Under the pieces are notes generated by a model, which was given only the letters and a program-made list of their open reading frames with translations, had not been told where the DNA came from and made no database searches. Shown here one piece after another: positions 47,040 to 58,128 of a stretch of 64,000 nt of DNA. The stretch lies in the NCBI RefSeq assembly GCF_023856365.1, contig NW_026042458.1:62001-126000 (forward strand). The letters run 5' to 3'. The number at the start of each line of letters is the position of its first letter. Position 1 is the stretch's first letter. A program made the translations under genes and the position numbers. Source of the stretch: Brienomyrus brachyistius. Its lineage: Eukaryota; Chordata; Actinopteri; Osteoglossiformes; Mormyridae.

Positions 47040-50000
47040 CTGTGGAGACAAAGATGGCAGAATTGGATGGATCAAATCGGTTTGCTATTACCTATTTTCA
47101 CAAATAGCACTTAAAATGCTGATCCCAGGATGGAAATCAGTCTGAGGTTCATTTGTTTTACTGACGATTTGTAATTTGAAATATTTATTACATACTTGCT
47201 TGCGTGACCATTCCACTTTTGATATATCACTGTTCTTTTCATCTGTTTAAAATATATAACACATCAATATATTATTTAATTTCGCACGGTATCATACCGT
47301 GGTCAGATAACATTCCGAATTTTCAAGCAATCAACATCCTTTTTGTCTCAAAAATGAAAGTAAAAATGACTTCTGTCAATTTAAGTGTGCATGTTTGGAT
47401 ACGTGTCATTTGTTCTCATATATCATATATAATAAAATTGCTATAAAGGAGATCTTGGTAATAAAAGTTATTGATATGCAACTTATTGCAACATGTATAT
47501 TTCAATAGATTTTGCAAAATATGAAAGATATAATACAAAAATGTAAATCTTACAGTACAAAAAGGTTTATATAAATAAGGTGAGATTTAATAATGGATTT
47601 TAAAACTGTATTACCTGCAAGAGTGGTTTTAATATGAAAATGTTATCTATCATAAAACAATTTTATATTTCTATAATTTGTTAAAATCTACATTTTGTCC
47701 TTCTGAGTGCATAAAGCCGGGCAGCGTACCTGCACAGTGTGTACAGGTCAGTTTACATCTTATACAAATGAGAGCAACGTTCAGAATAATGCTGCAAGAT
47801 AAAACTATCAGCAAGCCAGAGTGAAGAGGATCCAGCAGCTTCTGAAAGCCTGTAACAAAGAGATAGATTTCAGCATAATGATATAGAGACACATTTCCCA
47901 TTTGCTTACATTACATTAGTTAAAGATCAAATCGATAACACATTACAGCAGTTGTTTTGTAAATAGTCCATTTTTAACATGAACTTCTAGTATTTTGTAT
48001 TTTAACAATTTATATTAATATTTGAAATAATTATTAAATTAGGCTCCGGACCCCCCGCGACCCAATAGGATAAGCGGTTTGGAAAATGGATGGATGGATG
48101 GATATTAATATTTGAAATAATTATTAAATTAGGCTCCGGACCCCCCGCGACCCAATAGGATAAGCGGTTTGGAAAATGGATGGATGGATGGATAATTATT
48201 AAATTAACATCTGTGTAATTTAATTTAAGCACTTAAATTAGAAAATTCATTACATTAAAAAAAGAAATAAATGTCTTAATAGCAGAATAAGCTAAATAAA
48301 ACTTTGAAGCAGATATACTCTCCACACTGGGTGCTACCATCTATATCCAGCTGTGTGCCGTTCCCAAACAGCATCTCCCCACACTGGGTGTTACCATCTA
48401 TATCCAGCTATGTGCCGTTCCCAAACAGCATCTCCCCACACATGGCCACAGCGCAGTAGTAAGTCCCAGCATCGGAGAGGCTGAGGTTCCCCTTGGGGAG
48501 GCTGTAGACGCAGCTCCGTGTAGGAGATCCAGCCTCAGGGCTCTTCTCACACTCATCACTGCTGTTTCCAGGGCTGTAAATGACTCCAGGAAGGGATTCT
48601 CCTGATCCATGTCTGAACCAGTAAACACTGTGTTCTCCTGCACAGCTCCCAGTCTCTATCGTACACTGCAGGCTCACAGAGTCTCCTGGCTGCAATGTGT
48701 CAGACACAGGCTGCTGTACCACAGTCCTGCTGTTGGAGTCTTTACCTGAAAAGCAAAATAGTCATGATGACAGCCCTTTGAGAATAACAATGGAAAATAC
48801 AGATCCTCAAAAATTGTTCTTACAGATTTTTGGGAACTGAATCGATGTTCTTCTAGCCATCCAAGAAATCAGTAACTTCTTGGAGAACAGCTGACATTCT
48901 TCTCTCTTTTTATTGTATTACTGCTTATTAGTATATATCAGGTAACACTATACATTAACTGCACCTACATAATACCTAAATAAAAATTATATGATAATAA
49001 CAAACATTATAATCATATAATGTCTTGTATTAATGTATGAAGGTAGATGAATATAATTAATTTCAATTCAAAGAAATGAAGTGTGTAAAGTGTACTTTAT
49101 ATTTTCATGATTTTCGTGACTTTACATTTGGTTTATGTTGCCCCTTTTCCACAGGAAGGTATTTATTGTTTTTGCATATTTAGCTCTTGATGTGTTTTGG
49201 TATTTTTGAGCATTTTGCTGTAGTACCTGCATAATTTAATTCAAGAGCCGAAGAGCTGTTTGCCCATTACTAGTTTGTCTATCTTTTAACATTAAAGAAA
49301 AAGTATACATAGTAAAAGGAATTACTTGGTTTCGTAGTTCCTCCTATTTATTTTCTTATGCACACAAAAGTAAGTTTTTCCGTTCAACCATAGCACTACA
49401 GCGAAAAGCAAAACGTCATGGCAAATACAATTATGCTTTATTCCAATACACATTGCTAATTTTTCATTATTATTACATTTATTCAGCATAATATCTTCAA
49501 AGGTTTCATGATTTAATTTGCAATCTTCTGGCCTGAAATCTTTTCCTGCTACACTGAAGACTCTCTCAGCGTGTGCAGAGAAAGCTGCAGCCAAAGGGTT
49601 GGCATCCTCTGATAAACATGGTTGGTTCAGGTATCGGTGACATTATGTGAACCTTTCATGGCAGGAATAGGGACTAGTTTGACTTTTGATGCAGGAAAAG
49701 TGTTTGGGACTGTTAGGTTGAAGAAACAGTTGTTAATCATTTCTGTATGATCAGCAATGAGTGTAAATATATATGTATACGTTATTTCTTATCTTCTAGC
49801 CACATACTCTTAGCTATTGTACTCTAAGTAGGTGGTTAACAGCTGCCTACTTAGATAAGAATCTCACTTCCCTCTCTTGCGCCCCCCATTGACTATAAAT
49901 AAAGAAGACAAGGGGAACCACCCTTTGTAACACATTCTGCTGTAGTTTGCATTGCAGAGAGTGTGGGTACCCTTGCAAGTAAAACTGTAACCTGTGTGTG

Positions 50001-53000
50001 TCTCATAAATGTGGAGTTGGGGTGGAAACGCCGGGCGCTTTCCCCAACATAGAATTTGGTCCTTCGAGCCGGATCCGAGGAACCCCGAAGACGTCTCCAG
50101 TACGCCGAGAGAAGCGACACCGAAGTCTGTCGACAGCCACTCGAAGTCGGGTGCAAGAAAGACCTGTGATGTGAATTCGTCATCAGGCCGGTGGTTAGAA
50201 CTGCGCTCGACGTCTGGTGATGTCTGAAGGGCCTCGGTGACGGATCAGAGAGCACACTATACAGGTGAGAGATATGGCACCTAAGTGAGTAGGTGGCCAA
50301 GTGAGAGATACGGCACCTAAATAAGTAGGTGGCCAAGACATGCATGTGGTTGAGGTTAGCCGAAATTAACCGGGAGAGAAAGTAGGCGTTGTTGGAAATA
50401 TATACAGTGTTGTATGTGGATGTGTTTTTATAGGTTTTAGATTAACCTACACGATCCACCCTAAAAGCAACAACATACTGGTGACTGAAGGATCAAGGAC
50501 GGGTTTCATCCCTGAAAACTAACACCGCTGCTCTAATAGGGAGCAGTAGAAGGCCGTGTTAGTGTCCTCCTGAGGTCTCATGCCAGAGACTTGCTTTTAG
50601 GATTTTTTATTTTTTGTAGTGTATCCATTAAAAGGTAACAATGGGGAAGAATCAAAGTAAACAAATGGAACTAGAGGGAGATGAGAAGTTTATGGAAGGA
50701 TATAAGCCAGGATCAGGACAAATAAGTAGTCAGAGATGGAGGAAAAAAACATGGGTTTGAAGGAAAACTCCACACTCCAGATATATTAAAATTACAGGGA
50801 AACTTAAAACTGGAGATGTTACAGACTACCAATAAGAAAGAAGGTAAAGACAGAAAAAAAGAATATGTTTTTTCTGATGCATGGTTAGAACAGAGTAAAT
50901 TAAGAGATAATAAAAGACAGCAAAAAAAGGGAAATAAGGAGAAAAAATTACAGGCGACTTTAATTACACTAGATGAGGAGACGGCAACAAAATCTTCTGC
51001 CGCTCCAGTTCCCTTACTGCCCCCACAAATTCCAATGATTGCGCCTGCACCAGTTCCAGCTGTAAATAGACGACAAATAGGAGGAGGGGAATCATCTCGA
51101 ATGATGACCCGAGGGTCTAACCCTTCTCTGTATCCGTTAAAGGATCTGGAGACAAGTAAAGTACGCTGGCATCCAAAAAATGACACAGAACAGGAAGACT
51201 GGGAGAATGATTTGGTGTGTCCACTCGTAGAAGTGGCAAATCCAAATCGAGGCCCAAATAATGCAGGACCCGAAACTATGTTAGTATATAGACCCTGGAC
51301 CGCTGAGGATAGAACAGCGGCTTTAAAAGGAATACCCCCGGTTGAAGAAGGGGTACCCGAGTTTTGGACTGCCATCCTAGAATTACAAAGTAGTTTTCAT
51401 TTGAACGGCAGGGAAATGTATAGATGTCTCAGACAGTTGTTTACCCATAAATGGGGACGTGTAGCGGGAGACTTCACAGGACATGGTAATAATGATGAAG
51501 TCTTAGCACATGACTCGCAGGAACTCATACAAGCATTACGAGACTTGCGAAACAGGGTAGAGACAGCCTTCGTAAGACGCGCAGACTATGACGAATAGCG
51601 CAATGTAAACAAAAAGATGGAGAGGAACCTGAGGATTTTATGGATAGAATGAGAGTTGTATTTAGAGGAAACTCAGGGATCCCATTTGATGAAGAGGCAG
51701 TAGGAGTGTACCAACAACAGCTAAAACGAGCTTTTGTCGCAGGCCTAAAGCCCGAATTGCGAAAATATCTTGACAAACATTGGGTACATCAGAATACTGG
51801 TTCAGTCCAACAAGCACTATAATATGCTCAACACGCGCAGAAAGCGCAGAAACAGGAAAAGACAGACACAATATTCAGCGCCTCAGAAGTAGTAGCGCTA
51901 GTGCAAATGAATCCTCCGGGGAGGGGAGGATTCAGAGGAAGGTCAAGAGGCCGAGGAAGGGGGAGAGGTGTTTTCAGAAACAATTACAGGAATTCGTCTC
52001 AGCAAGATAACATTTGCTGGACATGCAGGAAACCTGGACACTTAGCTAGGAATTGTAGAGTAGGGAAACAACCATATAACCCAAACTCCATTGAAAACAA
52101 TGATCAATGACCCCCCTCGGAGGCCCCTGTTACCGACACCATCCGAGGCAAAACAGAGGTGATTTTAAGAAAGGAAACGGAGGTCACTTTACAAGACCTT
52201 TTAGATAAGGAAATAGATTTACAAGCAGTGTGTCAGTTATTAGCAGAAAGGCAGTGGGAAACCTTGCCAAGTCGGAAGTTAGTCATAAACGGCAAAGTAT
52301 ATGAATGTCTGTGTGACACTGGAGCATGTAGGACTGTCTAACCTCCAGTCCTCCCGGAGTCACATATTCTTCATCAGTCATAAATATAAAAACGGCAGGA
52401 GGTCAGACAGACAGACATCAGTTAACAAACCCAGTTGCAGTAAAAGATAAGGAAACTGGACTTGAATGTCAAGCACAGGTGTTAATAAGCCCTTCTTGTC
52501 CTGTTAACTTGTTAGGCCGAGACCTTATGGTACAAATGGGCATTAGCGTGGTTGCCACAGCCACTGGCATGAAAGCAATCGTAAATGAAGAAGCTTATGT
52601 TGTGCAAGGAACCACAACACCACAATATTACTGGTCTCTGGACCTAGGGGGAACTGCACAGACACGAGAATTATTGCGGAAAACTAGAGAAAAGCAGTCC
52701 CCTAGACAGGCCCAGTTCATGCCTGACGATGCCTTACACGTCACTATGTGGTACAAAGACACCCTTGGACCAGATTATGTCTATGACAAAACGTTTCATG
52801 CCCTCCAAGACACTTGTATTACCTTACAACATATGTATGTTAACCCCACCACTGGGTTTTCAGCAGCCTCAGTCATTTTATCTAACAAGCAACAGGCTGT
52901 ATTTAGAGAGAGAACACCACACGTATCTCTTTCAAAACCACCCCAGATGCAGTGGAGAGATGTAGAGATGTTCTTACGAGATTCTATGCACAGTTACAAT

Positions 53001-56000
53001 GACTACCAACCCGTATCTGGCTCCTGTTGGAGCTATGATGAGAAACACAATGTGTGGCGGTTTCCTTTGGGATGGAGAGTTCAAACCACTCCCACCACAC
53101 ACTTAAAGGACCCAACCTGACAAATTTTTTCAACCCTGGAGGAGGGATCATGTCCAGATCTAGATCGCCTCCCAGAAGGGTTGTGGTCGTCCTCCCCCAC
53201 TGATGTAGGGCTGGTAAAGGGGTTTCCACCTTACAAAGTAATTGTGAAATCAGAACACCGTCCGGTAGTTAGGCAATACCCATTAAAACCTGAAGCAGAA
53301 AAAGGTATAGCCCCTGTAGTGCAAGACATGTTAGCATCAGGAATATTGCGAGAGGCTCCTGAAGCCACTTGCAACACTCCTATCTTTCCAGTCCAGAAGG
53401 GACATACAGGGAAATGGCGCATGGTGCAGGATTTAAGACCGGTTAATAACATAGTGCAACATGCAGCACCAGACGTGCCTAACCCACACATATTGCTCAA
53501 CTCATTGACTCCTGATAAAAGCTACTTCTCAGTAGTGGATCTTAGTAATGCATTTTTCTCAGTACCATTGCACCCTGATTCTCAACATTTATTTGGATTT
53601 ACCTATAAAGGGAAAAAATATACATATACTAGACTCCCTCAGGGATTTTCTGAAAGTCCACATGTATATACCATGGCCCTTAGATACTCTATGAGTACCT
53701 GTGAAATACCATCACATAGTCAGGTATTACTATACGTGGATGATATCTTAATAGCAGCAGATTCAGAACAACATTGCAAAGAAACTACCCTAACTGTGCT
53801 TCAGCATTTATACAATACTGGACATAAAGCTTCTAAACAGAAGTTGCAGTATTGCAAAAAGACAGTTGTCTATTTAGGGCATAACCTTTCACAAAAAGGT
53901 CGCTCGCTGCTAGAGATAAGGAAACAAGCTATACAGGAAGCACCTAAACCACAGACTAAACAACAGATGATGTCCTTTTTAGGGCTCTGCAATTATTGTA
54001 GAGAATGGTTACCAGATTATGCTTTTCTAGTTCAACCTTTGCAAAATTTAATATACGGGAAGGAGATGACTCTAAAGGACAAAATACAATGGACTGAGGA
54101 CGGAGAAAATGCTTTTACAAATTTAAAAAGAATGTTGCAAACCAATGTGACCCTTGCTCTACCAGATTATCAACAACCATTCACCCTATGTGTAGATGCT
54201 AATCAAGGTTATATGAAAGCAGTATTAACACAGCCATTCGGAGCAAAAGAGAGACCGTTAGCATTCTATTCAAAACGATTAGATGCAGTAGCAGCTGGCT
54301 TTCCACAGTGTTTACAGGCATGTGCAGCTGCTGCAGAAGCAGTAAAGGTATCAGCAGAATTGGTACTTTGTCACCCCCTCATACTTAAAGTTCCTCATTC
54401 TGTGTCTCTAATCTTGTTGCAGACACCGCTTCCATTCTTAACACATACAAGACATCTTACCTTAGTGTCACTTTTGCTCTCACAACCTAACATTGAACTT
54501 CAGCGGTGTGGCCTATTGAACCCTAGCACGCTCCTCCCCACCGCAGAGGATGGGGAGCCACATTCTTGCAAAGCAACAATAGAAGAACAAACAAAACCAA
54601 GAGCAGATATTCTGCAAACTTTTATACCAGGATCAGAAGTTGTTTATGTAGATGGCTCAGCATCAAAAAATGATATGGGAAAAAATAAAGTTGGGTATGC
54701 TGTAGTTACATCTACTGAAGTGTTAGAAGCCAATGCACTCCCTTCTACTTGTTCAGCACAAGCGGCTGAACTCTATGCTGTGATCAGGGCATGTGAACTG
54801 TTCAAGAACAAGTCACTTACTATCTACACTGATAGTCAATATGTGTTTGCAGCTGTCCATCACCATGCAAGAGTCTGGAAAAATAGAGGTTTTAGAACAT
54901 CACAGGGCACATCTCTTACTCATACAAATTTGCTTCTTAGATTATTAGACGTTGTGCATTTACCGACTCACTTTGCACTGTGCAAATGCAAAGCACACCA
55001 GACTGATGACTCTGCAGAAACCGCAGGAAATAGTTTTGCAGATAAAACCGCCAAAGAAGCGGCACTGAAACAACCTACCTTATCAGTGGCAGACATTCTT
55101 TTTATAGATAGCGATGTGCTATGTGATGCACAGATTCATGCTCCTAAAATAGAAGTACAAAGTTGGATCAAAAGAGGAGCAATACAACGAGAGAAAGTTT
55201 ACTATATGAATGACAAGCCCATCCTACCAAAAAATTTATACAAAACAGCTGCTTTGGTGAGCCATGGAAATACTCATGTCTCAACAGGAGGGATGGTACA
55301 TATCATACAACAATATTTCTATGCTATAAATTTTTCTGATTATGCAAAACAATTTTGTAGGACATGCTTAATTTGTTGTAAACACAATGCACAAGGAAAC
55401 ATCAGACCAAAACGTGGCCAGTTCCCCACAGCTGAGTATCCGTTTCAAGTTGTACATATGGATTTTATTGAATTATCTTGGTCACAAGGAAAGAAATACT
55501 GTCTAGTTATTATAGACACCTTTTCTAAGTGGGTAGAAATATACCCTGTAAAGCATTGTGATGCAATGACCGTTGCAAAATGTTTGGTAAGCCATTATTT
55601 CCCTACCTATGGCATACCTCATATTATAAGATCAGACAATGGGACTCATTTTGTAAATCAGACTATGTCCCTTTGCTCACAAGCATTAGGTTTTACGCTT
55701 AAGAATCATTGTGCGTATCACCCTCAGAGCGCAGGCTTAGTGGAAAGGACCAACGGCACTATTAAAACAAGGCTAAGAAAGACAGTGGAAGAGACAAAAA
55801 GGCCGTGGCCAGAATGTTTGTCTCTAGTAAAATTATGGATGAGAATAACTCCCACTCCTGCAGGATTAACACCTTTTGAAATAGTGTATGGTAGACCATT
55901 TCCCCTAGCAACTGAAATGAATGACATAGAAAAAGCAGACCGAGAAAATACGCTGGCCGATTGGATGCGTAAACTACTAACATCACAACAAAAACATAGC

Positions 56001-58097
56001 CCCAGTAGTCTGCCGGTAAATTCTGTTTCTACTCAACAGGATAACTTGCAGCCGGGAGATTGGGTCCTGGTCAAGGTCCTGTTGCGGAAAGATTGGAGCA
56101 CACCTCGGTGGGACGGTCCTTATCAAGTCCTCCTTACAACACCAACAGCAGTAAAGATCGCAGAACGACCTTCCTGGATACACAAAAGTCACTGTAAACC
56201 CATCAAGCCCTTATCAGAGGCCTCAGCAACAGAGTAGCAGTGGAAGTCCGCTACAAAGGCACAGTAACCAATAGGGTGCTGTTGTCTCAACCCGGTGAAG
56301 AAAACAACTGAGCTGCACTCTATTTAGGATGGCCCTGATAGGGTGGGGATGTGGTAAAGTGACTCTAGGGGTCATTCTTGTTGTAGGACTTGTATGGTTG
56401 TCCTGGCTCTCACCAGCTCCATTACAGCACCTACGGCGATGGACCCATGATGACTTCCATCTACGCCCGTTGCCCGCTGACCACTCACATCCATTTATGC
56501 AAAACTACTGGTACCGATATGTACATGATACTGTAACAGCGAAAAATGTGACAAATTGCTATGTTTGTTCAGTAATGCTCACTCATAGTGAAGGACCTAC
56601 GGTGTATGGCAGAGCTATGAATATCTTCTGCAGGTATAGGATATCAAAGTAATGTTTCACTTATATTTTCTTTTGTTTTTCATTTTATTTTTCTGTTGTT
56701 TTATTACTGTTATACCATGTTTGAAATGTTTATTAATCAAGCTCTTAACGCTGCTTTTCGGACACGCAGTACAATGTTTCTCTCCCTTACCCAAACTATA
56801 GAGACAGAGCCTGTTTCCAGCGATGGCGATGAAGAAGACATATAATTCATAATGACGGCCGAGCCGAAAGCACCCGTGCAGGGCTCGGACCTGAAGAACC
56901 GGAATTAAATGTTTTCCAGGATAATGACAATGTGGTCTAAATGAAGGTTGTACCTAAAGTGCTTTTGCAACTTGTACAATGTTGAGCTTCTGATCATACT
57001 GTCATGATAAACAGGAGGGACTGTTAGGTTGAAGAAACAGTTGTTAATCATTTCTGTATGATCAGCAATGAGTGTAAATATATATGTATACGTTATTTCT
57101 TATCTTCTAGCCACATACTCTTAGCTATTGTACTCTAAGTAGGTGGTTAACAGCTGCCTACTTAGATAAGAATCTCACTTCCCTCTCTTGCGCCCCCCAT
57201 TGACTATAAATAAAGAAGACAAGGGGAACCACCCTTTGTAACACATTCTGCTGTAGTTTGCATTGCAGAGAGTGTGGGTACCCTTGCAAGTAAAACTGTA
57301 ACCTGTGTGTGTCTCATAAATGTGGAGTTGGGGTGGAAACGCGGGCGCTTTCCCCAACAGGGACGTTTCTTAGGTTAGAAACTGCCGTCACTGCAGCCAA
57401 CACTGACTTTTAAGGAGAGACACTCAGCTCTTCCTATGAGCAGATCCACCATGGTGCACAAAATGACAGTATAATTATTATTTTAGGTGACACTTCAAAT
57501 GTTGCATTATTTCATTCTTTACAAAACGACATTTTTATAACAATGATGTATAACAATGTTAATGTGTTTATGTATAATTCATATTTAAATTAAAGTTCAT
57601 ATTTTAGTTAAAAGCTACACCTACAGTACGTATATGAACTTGAATTTGAATCCAAACCCTTTTTCGTTCTTCTTCTTTAAATTCAAATATAAATTTCAAT
57701 GCCACAACCTGTTTTCAACCACAATTCAAATGTAATTCAGATTAACAAAATGAACTGAAATTCAAGTTCATATATGTATTCAAAATCCTGAATTTTAGGA
57801 TACGTATTTGAGAATTTCATTCTCAAATCAGTTCTGAATGGTGCACATCCCTAGTTCATATGTTAAATCATGCATTTTTTTTTTCAGAGTGAATACACAC
57901 TGACTGCTCAGATAAATAACGTCAAAAATAATTTTCTTTTGTTGCTTAAGATTTTTGCACAGTCCTATACTGTATATAACAACTCAAACATTTTTTTATG
58001 TTATTAGTTTTAAAGAGGCTGCAATGTGTAACATTAACATCTGTATAAAGAGAAGGTTAGGCTTTTGGCTGACAGCAAGCAAAATGCAACAAATTGT

Positions 58098-58128
<31 letters not shown>

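Larger units (their letters stand above)
49711..57359 (+). mobile_element. endogenous retrovirus, 7649 bp, gamma/epsilon-like
   Basis: Two LTRs (339 and 338 bp) frame gag, protease, RT-RNase H-integrase and env remnants. The 5-bp duplication GGGAC is at 49706-49710 and 57360-57364. Gag and protease are in the same frame, separated by a stop, as in gamma- and epsilonretroviruses. The LTRs differ at one base only, so the insertion is recent, yet gag and env are broken. It lies antisense in the NITR-like gene's intron. Confidence 0.93.

Noticed and set aside
50713..51375. 220-codon minus frame across gag
   Set aside because: Antisense to gag; Phe/Ser-rich with no known domain.
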